Source: Nitrospira sp. UBA5699
GTDB lineage: Bacteria > Nitrospirota > Nitrospiria > Nitrospirales > Nitrospiraceae
NCBI GenBank assembly: GCA_002420105.1
Contig: DIHJ01000027.1
Coordinates: 1 to 29,819, forward strand
DNA: 29,819 nucleotides
Direction of reading: 5' to 3'
Below are positions 1 through 8,180 of this stretch, one piece after another. Made by a program: the position numbers and the translations under genes. The notes beneath the pieces are model-generated. The model was not told where the DNA came from. It did not search any database and was given only the letters and a program-made list of their open reading frames with translations. Positions within the stretch are counted from its first letter, which is position 1. The number at the start of each line of letters is the position of its first letter.

Positions 1-1752
1 GTCATCCGCAACCACCGCCGCGCGGCCTATCACGCGCCGGACGAGGAATATGAAGGGCTGACGATCAGGCCGATGGGCATTCAAGCCGAGCATTGCCCGC
101 CCGACCTGTTGATCGCGGCGCGGCGCGCCTGGGACCGCGCGCTCGAGCTGGGCACGGCCTACGGTTATCGCAACGCCCAGGTCACGGTGATCGCCCCGAC
201 CGGGACGATCGGCCTGGTCATGGACTGCGACACCACCGGCATCGAGCCGGACTTCGCCCTGGTGAAGTTCAAGAAGCTCGCCGGCGGGGGGTACTTCAAG
301 ATCATCAATCAAAGCCTGCCGCCCGCACTCACCACGCTGGGGTACACGGAATCCCAGGTGCAGGACATCGTGAGCTATTGCGTCGGCCGGCAGACCCTCC
401 AGGGCGCGCCGTTCATCAACCACGAGACCCTGAAGCAAAAGGGATTCGATGATGCCGCGCTGGCGCGCATGGAAAGCGGGCTGGCCCAGGCGTTCGAGAT
501 TCAGTTCGCCTTCAACAAGTACGTGCTCGGCGAGGATTTCTGCCGGGAAAAGCTCGGGTTGACGGACGTCCAGCTTACCGAAGCCAACTTCAACATGCTG
601 AAGGCGCTGGGATTCACCCAGGAGGAAATCGCCGCCGCCAACGATTACTGCTGCGGCACCATGACGGTGGAGGGCGCGCCGCATCTCAAGCCGGAGCACC
701 TCCCGGTGTTCGATTGCGCCAACCGTTGCGGCCGGATCGGCCAGCGCTACATCGCGGTCGACGCCCACATCCGCATGATGGCCGCCGCGCAGCCGTTCAT
801 CAGCGGCGCTATCAGCAAGACGATCAACATGCCGGCGGACGCCACGCTGGAAGAGGTCAAGTCCGCCTATCTGTTCGCCTGGAGAAGCATGGTGAAGGCG
901 GTCGCGCTCTATCGCGACGGATCCAAGCTGAGCCAGCCTCTGTCGGCGTCCACGGACAGCGGCAAAACCGTCGAAGCCTCGATGGAGGTCCTGAACATCG
1001 CGGAGAAGATCACCGAGCGGGTGCTCGTCCGCTACCTCGCCAAGCGCCGGCCGTTGCCGGCCCGACGCAACGGCTACACGCAGAAGGCCGTCATCGGGGG
1101 GCACAAGCTCTATCTCCGCACCGGCGAATACGAAGACGGGACGGTGGGCGAGATTTTCCTCGACATGCACAAGGAGGGCGCGGCGTTCCGCAGTCTGATG
1201 AACTGCTTCGCGATCGCGATCTCCCTGGGCCTCCAGCACGGCGTGCCGCTCGAAGAGTTCGTCGAGGCATTCGTCTTTACGCGCTTCGAGCCGAACGGAC
1301 CGGTCAAGCTGAACGACCGGATCAAGATGTCGACCTCGATCATCGACTACATCTTCCGCGAACTCGCCATCACCTATCTGGACCGCTACGATCTGGCGCA
1401 GGTGAAGGAAGAGGATCTGCGCATGGATTCCGTCAAGAAGGACGAGCAGGATCCGGAATGCTCCGATGAGGAAGCCGATCCGGAGACGCTGGCCTCGTCG
1501 TCGATCAGCACGGAGCTGTTTCCCTCGCGGCGCGGCATCACTCCGCGGCACGGCGGCAACGGACACGGCAACGGCAGCGTGACCCACAAGGTGGAGTTGA
1601 AGCGGGAAACGCTGACCATGACCGCGGTCCAGATCGCCCGCCAGAAGGGCTACGAAGGCGATCCCTGCACGGAGTGCAAGCAGTTCACCATGGTGCGGAA
1701 CGGGACCTGCCTCAAGTGCGAGACCTGCGGGGCGACGAGCGGCTGTTCATAG
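1..1752 (+). CDS. nrdJ: Vitamin B12-dependent ribonucleotide reductase (class II), C-terminal part
   Basis: Adenosylcobalamin-dependent ribonucleotide reductase, which makes deoxyribonucleotides in the cytoplasm. The frame is open from base 1, so the 5' end lies outside the window and 583 residues are visible. The APTGTIG stretch near residue 65, followed by MDCDTTGIEPD, is typical of NrdJ. Further on, AAAQPFISGAISKTINMP and ALYRDGSKLSQPL are family signatures. A TSCPD-type domain (IGGHKLYLRTGEY to about 80 residues further) follows at roughly 360-450. The tail is a cysteine-rich zinc-ribbon or redox tail with CTEC, CLKCETC and the terminal GCS, as in the longer NrdJ forms. A variable linker of Ser, His, Gly and Asn residues precedes it. 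No promoter or B12 riboswitch can be judged because the start is missing. The next gene begins 14 bp after the stop and is probably co-transcribed. Confidence 0.95.
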   Translation, partial: VIRNHRRAAYHAPDEEYEGLTIRPMGIQAEHCPPDLLIAARRAWDRALELGTAYGYRNAQVTVIAPTGTIGLVMDCDTTGIEPDFALVKFKKLAGGGYFKIINQSLPPALTTLGYTESQVQDIVSYCVGRQTLQGAPFINHETLKQKGFDDAALARMESGLAQAFEIQFAFNKYVLGEDFCREKLGLTDVQLTEANFNMLKALGFTQEEIAAANDYCCGTMTVEGAPHLKPEHLPVFDCANRCGRIGQRYIAVDAHIRMMAAAQPFISGAISKTINMPADATLEEVKSAYLFAWRSMVKAVALYRDGSKLSQPLSASTDSGKTVEASMEVLNIAEKITERVLVRYLAKRRPLPARRNGYTQKAVIGGHKLYLRTGEYEDGTVGEIFLDMHKEGAAFRSLMNCFAIAISLGLQHGVPLEEFVEAFVFTRFEPNGPVKLNDRIKMSTSIIDYIFRELAITYLDRYDLAQVKEEDLRMDSVKKDEQDPECSDEEADPETLASSSISTELFPSRRGITPRHGGNGHGNGSVTHKVELKRETLTMTAVQIARQKGYEGDPCTECKQFTMVRNGTCLKCETCGATSGCS

Positions 1753-1766
1753 GACGAGGCCATCCG

Positions 1767-2174
1767 ATGAGCACCACGCTTCGTGAGCAGGGAATCGAGA
1801 CGGTTCACGATCAGGTCGTCAGCCTGGTGGCGCAGCGCTGGGCCAAAGCCTTCGTCTGCAAGGTCACGATCCGGACGGGCCTGGAGCAGAATCCCTGGGC
1901 CGATCCTCAGCAACAGTGCGACATCGTCGGTTGGTACGTCGGATCCGGCGGCAACACGATGGAGTGGATGGCCGAGGTCGAGACGGAGGAGTCGCTCGCG
2001 GATCCCGGGACCGTCGACAAGTGGAGGAAAACCCTCGTCAGAGGCGTGCCTTTCTACCTGCTGGTGCCGCGCGGCCTGAAGGAAGCGGCGCAACAGCTGG
2101 CGCAAAACGGACCGGTGGCGTTCGGCTGCATCTATGAGTACGGGTTCGTCAACGGCATGTGCCACGTCCTCTGA
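1767..2174 (+). CDS. Hypothetical protein, 135 aa, possible nuclease-fold domain
   Basis: I do not recognise this protein with certainty. The ATG at 1767 follows the purine-rich AGGACGAGG (about 8 bp spacing) just after nrdJ. The frame stays open upstream, but that part overlaps nrdJ. The visible core is QCDIVGWYVG, then EWMAEVETEES about 14 residues later, then predicted helix and the strand VPFYLLVPRG. An Asp on a strand, followed by E-x-E on the next strand and a helix, is reminiscent of PD-(D/E)XK nuclease-like folds, but the usual Lys is absent and this is only a pattern impression. There is no signal peptide or membrane segment. Its position suggests co-transcription with nrdJ. It could equally be a small structural or regulatory protein. 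Confidence 0.75.
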   Translation: MSTTLREQGIETVHDQVVSLVAQRWAKAFVCKVTIRTGLEQNPWADPQQQCDIVGWYVGSGGNTMEWMAEVETEESLADPGTVDKWRKTLVRGVPFYLLVPRGLKEAAQQLAQNGPVAFGCIYEYGFVNGMCHVL

Positions 2175-2209
2175 CAGGATGCCGATCTTGTCCTTGTGAG
2201 GGGCTTGCC

Positions 2210-2575
2210 ATGGGACTCCTGGGCCTGGTTCCGAACAGCACGGTCGCCTCGATCGAGCCGCGGAGCATCGACGAGCCCATCTCGGCCGAACAGTTCGTGC
2301 AACGACTTCACGGCCGGCTCCAGGACATGGAACGAACGCTCGCCGACGACGAGCAGCTCGACGTGGCGGCGTTCCTGCCCTCCGGCAAGGCGATTACGGT
2401 CGACAGCGTGGGATATGAGAATCCGGCCCTCGTCATTCTGACCGGCCGGGAACAGGAGACGGGGAGGACCTGCACCCTGCTGGGACACCAATCCTCCGTC
2501 CAGGTGCTGGTGTCGGTCGAGCCGATCCGGGCAGGAGAAAGCCGGAAACTGTTGCGGTTCACCCACGAGAAGTGA
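2210..2575 (+). CDS. Hypothetical protein, 121 aa
   Basis: Family not recognised. The ATG at 2210 is preceded by GTGAGGGG, a reasonable ribosome binding site, and gives the start MGLLGLVPNS. The frame extends upstream to 2159, but that would overlap the previous gene. The protein is soluble, with an acidic helical middle (EQFVQRLHGRLQDMERTLADDE) and a second half that reads as alternating beta strands (ALVILTGRE, CTLLGHQSSVQVLVSVEPI). It has no cysteine pairs, signal peptide or transmembrane segment. It lies 35 bp after the preceding hypothetical gene and 40 bp before the ACT-domain gene, all on the same strand, so it is probably part of one transcript downstream of nrdJ. No function can be assigned. 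Confidence 0.7.
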   Translation: MGLLGLVPNSTVASIEPRSIDEPISAEQFVQRLHGRLQDMERTLADDEQLDVAAFLPSGKAITVDSVGYENPALVILTGREQETGRTCTLLGHQSSVQVLVSVEPIRAGESRKLLRFTHEK

Positions 2576-2615
2576 TAGGAGTCGTACTCGACGATCAGGC
2601 CACGGAGTCACGCAT

Positions 2616-3026
2616 ATGCCTACCACCACGCAGTTGGTCATCAGCGGACAGAGCCGTCCCGGCGTCATGGCCCAGGTCGCATCCGTGCTGGGCGCGGCCG
2701 GCGTCAACATCAAGGCGTTTTCCGCTCCGGAGGTGACCGGCACGGGGAAGCTCAGGCTGCTGGTCGCGGATCTGGACGGCGCGCGGACCGCGTTGCGCGC
2801 GGCGAAGATCAAATTTGCCGAAGAAACGGCCCTGATTCTCAGCCTGGAGAACAAGCCCGGCGCGTTGAACGAAGTGGCCGATCTATTGACCCGGGCGCGC
2901 ATCAACATCAAATGCGGCTATTGCACCCCCTCACGGGAAGGGAAACGGGCGATCGTCGTCCTGACCGTCTCCAATACCGAGAAAGCCCTGTCCATCCTGC
3001 GGGATCAATCGCTCGACGAGTTCTGA
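2616..3026 (+). CDS. Tandem ACT-domain protein
   Basis: A 136-residue protein made almost wholly of two ACT domains. The first is at about residues 4-68 (QLVISGQSRPGVMAQVASVL, then GVNIKAFSA). The second is at about 70-134 (LILSLENKPGALNEVADLL, then INIKCGYCTP). Both show the beta-strand, RPG or KPG turn and helix pattern of small-molecule-binding ACT domains. ACT domains typically bind amino acids and regulate enzymes allosterically. Stand-alone tandem ACT proteins are common but their ligands are mostly unknown. The second domain contains a Cys pair, CGYC. The start ATG at 2616 gives a full first domain. The stop is only 2 bp before the rlpA start, so translation is likely coupled. The target enzyme is not evident from the context. 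Confidence 0.88.
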   Translation: MPTTTQLVISGQSRPGVMAQVASVLGAAGVNIKAFSAPEVTGTGKLRLLVADLDGARTALRAAKIKFAEETALILSLENKPGALNEVADLLTRARINIKCGYCTPSREGKRAIVVLTVSNTEKALSILRDQSLDEF

Positions 3027-3028
3027 CG

Positions 3029-3706
3029 ATGCCGCGCGGAATGCTGCCCGGCCAGCTCCGCTCCCTTGTCTCTCTTCCGGTGTTCCTCCTCTGCGTCCTT
3101 GCCGCTTGCAGCGCTCCGGTTCCCAAGCCGACCTATTTCCCCGGTTACCCCATCGGGTATGTCGAACGGGGCATGGCCTCCTGGTACGGTCCCGGTTTTC
3201 ACGGGAACAAGACCGCCAACGGCGAACGCTACGACATGCACCGCCTGACGGCAGCCCATCGCACCCTGCCGCTCGGCTCGGTGGCCGTGGTACGTTCGAT
3301 GAGCAGCGGCCGGCAGGTGACCGTCAGGATTAACGACCGTGGTCCCTTCGCCAGGGGGCGCGTGCTGGACCTCTCGCTGGCAGGGGCCCGGGCCTTGGGC
3401 ATGGTCGGAAACGGAACGGATCAGATCGAGCTTCGGGTGGTGGGGTTCCAGGGGCGGACGGCGGAGATGGGCGCGCTCAGGATCCAGATCGGCTCGTTCG
3501 CCGAGCAGCAGAACGCCCTGAATCTTCTGGAGCGGGCGAATCGCGCCTACCCGGGGGGTCGTATTCAGACGGTGGACCTACCGGAGGGACGACGGTACCG
3601 GGTCCAGGTAGGGGAGTTCCAGACCGAGGCCCATGCCGAGGTTGCCGCAGGCCGATTGGAATCCGATTTCTCTGTCCAACCATTCGTCGTGCGGGATGAC
3701 GGGTAG
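3029..3706 (+). CDS. rlpA: RlpA-family septal ring lytic transglycosylase lipoprotein
   Basis: RlpA-like proteins bind and, in some species, cleave peptidoglycan lacking stem peptides, usually at the division site. The ATG at 3029 gives an N-terminal hydrophobic stretch ending in VLAAC, a lipobox with Cys27, so an envelope lipoprotein. The double-psi beta-barrel domain covers about residues 44-135, with GMASWYGPGFHG, TANGERYD and the hallmark INDRGPFA and RVLDLS motifs. The Trp-Tyr-Gly and Asp residues needed for activity are present. A SPOR domain occupies about 150-222 (LRIQIGSFAEQQNA to the C-terminus) and would bind denuded glycan. The gene is 225 codons, normal for the family. The frame extends upstream to 2912 inside the ACT gene, but 3029 fits the signal peptide. 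It starts 2 bp after the ACT-protein stop. Confidence 0.92.
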   Translation: MPRGMLPGQLRSLVSLPVFLLCVLAACSAPVPKPTYFPGYPIGYVERGMASWYGPGFHGNKTANGERYDMHRLTAAHRTLPLGSVAVVRSMSSGRQVTVRINDRGPFARGRVLDLSLAGARALGMVGNGTDQIELRVVGFQGRTAEMGALRIQIGSFAEQQNALNLLERANRAYPGGRIQTVDLPEGRRYRVQVGEFQTEAHAEVAAGRLESDFSVQPFVVRDDG

Positions 3707-3968
3707 GGCCGCTCCCTGGCCGCTTGCCCCTATATAAATGCAAGTATATGATTTCACGGTCAGTTTTTACGTTATGCTTGCTCCACACCCCCTCCTATGA
3801 TACATCTACTGCTCATGAAGACCCAACCTCCCATAGGTCCCTATCAGATCGTTCTCGGTTCCTCCCCGGTCATCGGATCCTGCCAAAGCCACAGGGTCGG
3901 CAGCATCCAGCATCCTATGCACGGCTCGTTGACTGGCCGCGCCTGCCGTCCTTAAACCCGGACTATTA
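3707..3968 (+). promoter_or_regulatory. Intergenic region with candidate sigma-70 promoter for the CorC-type gene
   Basis: This 262-bp gap is more AT-rich than its surroundings around 3731-3760. TTGCCC at 3724-3729 and TATGAT at 3747-3752 are separated by 17 bp, an acceptable housekeeping promoter. Transcription from it would leave a leader of roughly 210 nt before the ATG at 3969. I see no riboswitch class that I can name in that leader, and no convincing small gene. The promoter call is based only on motif matching. Confidence 0.4.
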
Positions 3969-5252
3969 ATGGATATCGTCATTCTACTGGGCCTTATTGT
4001 TCTTTCTGCCGTGATCTCGACCGCAGAGATCGGCTTCTTCGCGGTCAACGAGACCAAGCTGCGCGCCCTCGAACAGAACGACAACAAACGGGCCAGGATG
4101 GCGCTTCACCTGCGCAGCGACCCGCAAAAGCTGCTGGCGACGATCCTCGTCGGGGACCGTCTGGTGGGCACGGCGATCCCGATGTACGCCACCTTCCTGA
4201 CGTTGAACAAGTTCGGGGCGGAACGGACGTTTTTCGACGACACCATCGCGGTGGTCGTCGGGCTGCTCACGTTCGTCCTGCTCGTCTCCGTCGACGTGAT
4301 CCCGAAGACGCTGGCGGCGAAGTTCGCCGTCCCGGTGACGTTGAACATGGCCTATCCGGTCTACGGGGTCCAGCTGTTGCTGAAGCCCCTCCTGGCGGTG
4401 ATGGTGCCGTTCATTCACAAGCTCACCGGCGGCAAGGGATTGACGCTTCCGCTCGTCACGGAGGAAGAGCTCAAGATCATGCTGGACGAGGGAGGGAAGG
4501 CCGGCGCGATCGAGGTGGAGAAGGTCAAGATGATCAAGAACGTCTTCCAGCTGAAGGACATCACGGCGGAAGACGCGATGACGCCGCGGCTCTACGTCTT
4601 CTCCCTCGACGGGAATCTCCGGCTCAAGGAGGCGCAGGAGCTGCTGTACAACTCCAAGTACTCCCGGATCCCGGTCTATGACGGCACGCTCGACAACATC
4701 ACGGGCATTCTCTACAAGACCAGGGCCCTGACCGAGCTCGCCAAGGGGCAGTCCGAGGTCAAGTTGAAGGACATCGCCTACGCGCCGATCTTCGTGCCGG
4801 CGGGCAAGACCGCGGACGATCTCATGAAGCAGTTTCAGCAGGAGAAGCGCCACATGGCCGTCGTCGTCAACGAATTCGGCGGCGTCATGGGCATCGTGAC
4901 CCTCGAGGACCTGCTCGAAGAAGTCGTCGGGGAAATCATGGACGAAACGGACATCACCGAGGAACTGATCAAGCGCCTGGGGAAGAACCACATCCTCGTG
5001 CACGGCCGGACCGAAGTCCGGAAGGTGAACGACTTCCTGAAGGTCGATCTCGGCGACGAGGCCGTCACGATCAGCGGGCTCATCCAGCAGGAGCTCGGCC
5101 GGATTCCCAAGGTCGGCGAAGAGCTGCGGATCGGAAACTGCCGCCTGCTCATCCACGAGGCCGACCCGCGCTCCATTCGCAGCGTGCAGATTTTCCGGGA
5201 AGAGAAGGCGCCGGTGCCGGTCGAAGCGTCCCACCTCAATCTCGTGAGCTGA
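3969..5252 (+). CDS. CNNM/CBS/CorC-HlyC family membrane protein
   Basis: A hemolysin C/CorC-type protein, 427 aa, in the inner membrane. Family members are implicated in Mg2+ or Co2+ efflux. The N-terminal CNNM (DUF21) domain has hydrophobic segments at about 1-22, 60-80, 90-118 and 120-150, and includes STAEIGFFAVNETKLRAL, the usual signature after the first membrane helix. Two CBS domains follow: about 200-255 (MTPRLYVFSL, SRIPVYDGTLDNITGIL) and about 265-325 (HMAVVVNEFGGVMGIVTLEDLLEEVVGEI). The C-terminal CorC_HlyC domain spans about 340-412. All parts are complete. It is flanked by rlpA upstream and by convergent ligA, 21 bp away, so it is probably monocistronic. The transported ion cannot be read from the sequence. 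Confidence 0.92.
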   Translation: MDIVILLGLIVLSAVISTAEIGFFAVNETKLRALEQNDNKRARMALHLRSDPQKLLATILVGDRLVGTAIPMYATFLTLNKFGAERTFFDDTIAVVVGLLTFVLLVSVDVIPKTLAAKFAVPVTLNMAYPVYGVQLLLKPLLAVMVPFIHKLTGGKGLTLPLVTEEELKIMLDEGGKAGAIEVEKVKMIKNVFQLKDITAEDAMTPRLYVFSLDGNLRLKEAQELLYNSKYSRIPVYDGTLDNITGILYKTRALTELAKGQSEVKLKDIAYAPIFVPAGKTADDLMKQFQQEKRHMAVVVNEFGGVMGIVTLEDLLEEVVGEIMDETDITEELIKRLGKNHILVHGRTEVRKVNDFLKVDLGDEAVTISGLIQQELGRIPKVGEELRIGNCRLLIHEADPRSIRSVQIFREEKAPVPVEASHLNLVS

Positions 5253-5273
5253 GCCCCCCGCTTCCGTCCCGGG

Positions 5274-7286
5274 TCAGGCGCCCTCTTCCATGAGTCGCCG
5301 GAATTCCTCCTCGCTCAGCACCCGGATCCCGAGCTTGTGGGCCTGAGCGAGCTTCGAGCCGGGGTCCGCCCCCGCGACCACGTATGACGTCTTCTTGCTG
5401 ACGCTCGACGACACCTGTCCTCCCCGTTCCTCCACCAGCTGTCTGGCCTGCTCCCTCGTAAACCCGGCCAGTCCTCCGGTGAACACGAAGCTCTTGCCCG
5501 CCAGCCCGGCGTCCGCGGAAACCGGAACCTGTTTTGCCTCGATGTGAAAACCGGCCTCGATGAGTTCCTCGATCGCGCGCCGGTTGTGGGGCTCCGAGAA
5601 GTAGGAGACCAGGCTCGCGGAGATCTCCGGACCGATTTCCTGCACCTGTTGGAGCCGCGCGTCGTCCGCCTCCATCAGGGCGGCGAGCGAGCCGAACTCC
5701 CGGGCCAGGACCTTCGCGATATGTTGTCCGACCTGCCTGATGCCGAGCCCCATCAGGAAGCGGTCCAGCGGTACGGTCTTGCTCCGTTCGATCGCCTCCA
5801 GCAGGAGCGTCGCCGAGCGGTCGGCGAAGCCGTCCAACTCCAGCAACTGCGCTTTGGTCAGCCGGTAGAGATCGGCCAGGGAGCGGACCAGCCCGGCCTC
5901 CACCAGTTGGGCCACGGTCTTCTTGCCCAGCCCTTCGATGTTGAGCGCGGCCTTCGACGCGAAGTGCTCGACGGCCCCCTTGAGCTGGGCCGGGCACACC
6001 GACTGTCCGGTGCAGTAGTAGTAGGCCCCCTCGCGCGCGACCGCCGATTCGCAGACCGGGCAGGCGGCCGGCATGCGGAACGGATCGCCGCGCCGTTCGT
6101 CCGGCATCGGGACCCGCTCGGCCACGGCGGGAATCACGTCGCCGGCCCGCTCGACTTTCACCGTGTCCCCGACGCGGATGTCCTTCCTCGCCACTTCGTC
6201 GGCGTTGTGGAGGGTTGCCCGGCTGATCGTGACGCCGCCGACCTCCACCGGCTTGAGCAGGGCTACGGGCGTCAGCGTGCCGGTCCGCCCCACGGACACG
6301 ACGATGTCCTGCACCACCGTGATTTCCTTGCGCGGGGTGAATTTGTACGCGATGGCCCAGCGGGGGCTTCTGGACTTGAATCCCAGCCGTTCCTGCCAGT
6401 CCCGGCGGTCAACTTTCACCACGATGCCGTCGATCTCGTAGGGGAGGCTGTCGCGCAGCGCTTCCGTTTCGTGGTGATAGGCCATCACCTCTTCGATCGA
6501 GCCGCAGCGGCGCCGGTGGAGCGGAACGGGAAAGCCCCAGCGGGCGAGCGCGTCGAGTTCATCCCAATGGGACGGGGGAGCCTCTCCGGAAAGCGCCATC
6601 ACCTCGTAGCAGGTCACGACGAGCGGGCGGGCCGCCGTAATGGAGGAATCCAGCTGCCGCAACGAGCCGGACGCGGCATTCCGCGGGTTGGCGAAAGCCT
6701 CCTCCCCCCGTTCGGTCATCCGTCGGTTCAGGGCCTGAAAATCGTCCAGCCTCATGTAGACTTCACCCCGCACGACCAGGCGTTCCGGATAGCCCGATCG
6801 GGGGAGCAGGTGAAGGGGCAGGGAGCGGATCGTGCGCAGGTTGACCGTGACGTCCTCTCCGGTCGTCCCGTCGCCTCTGGTGGCGCCCCTGGTAAAGAGG
6901 CCCCGTTCGTAGAGCAGTTCCACGGAGAGCCCGTCGAATTTCGGTTCCGCCGTGTATTCGAGGGACGCGACGTCGAGTTCCCGCTTCATGCGCTGATCGA
7001 AGGCCAGCACGTCGGAGGAGTCGACGAGCGAGTCCAGGCTCAGCATCGGCTGTTCGTGCCGGACCTTCTTGAGCTCGTCGAGCGGAGGAGCGCCCACGCG
7101 CTGGGACGGGGAGTCGGGCGTCACCAGTTCCGGATGGGCCTGCTCGAGGTCCAGGAGCTCGCGGAACAGGCGGTCGTAGGCGGCGTCGGAGATCTCCGGC
7201 CGCGCTTTCACGTAATAGAGATGGTCGTGCCGGCGAATCTGCTCCCGCAGTTCGGTCAATCGGGCCTGGATGTCGGTCGTACCCAT
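5274..7286 (-). CDS. ligA: NAD-dependent DNA ligase
   Basis: Seals nicks in duplex DNA using NAD+, essential in replication and repair. It is 670 aa, the standard LigA length. In order: domain Ia (DHLYYVKARPEISDAAYD, NAD binding), the adenylation domain with the nucleophilic lysine in EPKFDG (Lys116), GATRGDGTTGEDVT, and EIDGIVVKVD. Then come the OB fold (VGRTGTLTPVALL), a four-Cys zinc finger (CPVC then CTGQSVC), helix-hairpin-helix repeats, and a C-terminal BRCT domain from about residue 590 (FVFTGGLAGFTREQA). All catalytic elements are intact. It is transcribed towards the CorC-type gene and away from the LysM/trp operon. The start at 7286 gives MGTTDIQARL, a normal LigA N-terminus. Confidence 0.97.
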   Translation of the reverse strand: MGTTDIQARLTELREQIRRHDHLYYVKARPEISDAAYDRLFRELLDLEQAHPELVTPDSPSQRVGAPPLDELKKVRHEQPMLSLDSLVDSSDVLAFDQRMKRELDVASLEYTAEPKFDGLSVELLYERGLFTRGATRGDGTTGEDVTVNLRTIRSLPLHLLPRSGYPERLVVRGEVYMRLDDFQALNRRMTERGEEAFANPRNAASGSLRQLDSSITAARPLVVTCYEVMALSGEAPPSHWDELDALARWGFPVPLHRRRCGSIEEVMAYHHETEALRDSLPYEIDGIVVKVDRRDWQERLGFKSRSPRWAIAYKFTPRKEITVVQDIVVSVGRTGTLTPVALLKPVEVGGVTISRATLHNADEVARKDIRVGDTVKVERAGDVIPAVAERVPMPDERRGDPFRMPAACPVCESAVAREGAYYYCTGQSVCPAQLKGAVEHFASKAALNIEGLGKKTVAQLVEAGLVRSLADLYRLTKAQLLELDGFADRSATLLLEAIERSKTVPLDRFLMGLGIRQVGQHIAKVLAREFGSLAALMEADDARLQQVQEIGPEISASLVSYFSEPHNRRAIEELIEAGFHIEAKQVPVSADAGLAGKSFVFTGGLAGFTREQARQLVEERGGQVSSSVSKKTSYVVAGADPGSKLAQAHKLGIRVLSEEEFRRLMEEGA

Positions 7287-7395
7287 CGAATGCGGAGAGC
7301 CGGAGCAGCCGGGGTGGAGTTATCCGGGTGAAGCGCTGGCAGACCGTAGCACAGGCCGAGGGAGGCGGTCAAACCGCGGACCGGCCCTATTCCCT

Positions 7396-7424
7396 TTGAC
7401 TTTCGCCGCGTTAGACACTATTCT
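7396..7424 (+). promoter_or_regulatory. Candidate sigma-70 promoter for the LysM gene and trp operon
   Basis: TTGACT at 7396-7401 and TATTCT at 7419-7424 are separated by exactly 17 bp, close to the consensus housekeeping promoter. It sits in the ligA/LysM divergent gap, about 100 bp upstream of the LysM start codon at 7523. As the gap between the LysM gene and trpE is 10 bp, this is also the best visible promoter for the whole trp operon. I see no obvious Trp-codon-rich leader peptide in the gap. Confidence 0.55.
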
Positions 7425-7522
7425 ATCCAATCCTGTTCATCGGATTTATGCGCCGTTGAGGGCCGGCAACGCCTGTGCGCAGGAGAGAGGGACGCGCCTC
7501 AACCCGGCATGAGGAGGTTTAC

Positions 7523-8170
7523 ATGATGGAGGAACCACGCGTGAGACGATCGACCGTGAAATCTGCATCCCGTATTCTGGTTATGATGTGCGGAGGACTC
7601 CTGCTCAGCGGCTGCGTGCTCAGCGAGAAATACGAGGCGGAGAAGGCCAGGAGTTTGAACTTTCAGCGGCTGCTGGCCCAGGAAGAAAAGCGCACGGGCG
7701 AGCTCGACAACGAAGTCAAGCGTACGAAGCGGGAACTGGCGGAATACGAAACGAGGAACCGGGAATTGACCGCCCAGGTGCAGGCCGCGCGCGAGCAGAT
7801 GGCCCGCGTCCAGGAGGAGGCCGAAGCCGTCAAGGAAGCCGCGCTGCTCGAGCGCAAAGCCAGAGCGGACATGAAGCGTGCCGCGGCGCCGCCGGCCAAG
7901 ACCCCGCCCGCGGAATCCACCCCGACCCTCAGCGAACTGCTGGGAACCGCCCCCGCCGCTTCGGCGGAGGCGCCGGCCGTTCCCGCTCCTTCGGAGATGC
8001 AGGCGGAAGCCAGAAGCGCGCCGAACGTTCATGTCGTGAAGCCGGGAGAAACCCTCTACCGGATCAGCCGGCGCTACGGCGTCCGGGTCGACGTGCTGCG
8101 CAAGTGGAACAAGCTGCCGGACGACATCATCGAAGTGGGGCAGAAGCTGATCGTCAGCCAGGAGCCATAG
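7523..8170 (+). CDS. LysM-domain coiled-coil lipoprotein
   Basis: A 215-residue envelope lipoprotein. The ATG at 7523 follows the strong site GAGGAGG (7511-7517). The adjacent ATG at 7526 has better spacing and may be used instead. The signal peptide ends in LLLSGC (Cys31). Residues about 33-130 are highly charged and helical, a likely coiled coil. A Pro/Ala-rich linker follows. A LysM domain takes up about residues 169-212 (HVVKPGETLYRISRRYGV, then WNKLPDDIIEVGQKLIV) and should bind peptidoglycan. Trp and cell-wall functions are unrelated, yet trpE begins 10 bp after its stop. A very similar layout (lipobox, coiled coil, Pro/Ala-rich region) without LysM is seen in the lipoprotein at 24663. 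Exact role unknown. Confidence 0.88.
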   Translation: MMEEPRVRRSTVKSASRILVMMCGGLLLSGCVLSEKYEAEKARSLNFQRLLAQEEKRTGELDNEVKRTKRELAEYETRNRELTAQVQAAREQMARVQEEAEAVKEAALLERKARADMKRAAAPPAKTPPAESTPTLSELLGTAPAASAEAPAVPAPSEMQAEARSAPNVHVVKPGETLYRISRRYGVRVDVLRKWNKLPDDIIEVGQKLIVSQEP

Positions 8171-8180
8171 GACCGTAACC

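Noticed and set aside
3724..3969. Small + strand open frame before the CorC-type gene
   Set aside because: No ribosome site, unlikely composition, and it overlaps the candidate promoter.
5544..7331. Long + strand open frame opposite ligA
   Set aside because: Mirrors the ligA codons in a GC-rich genome; ligA has all catalytic motifs.
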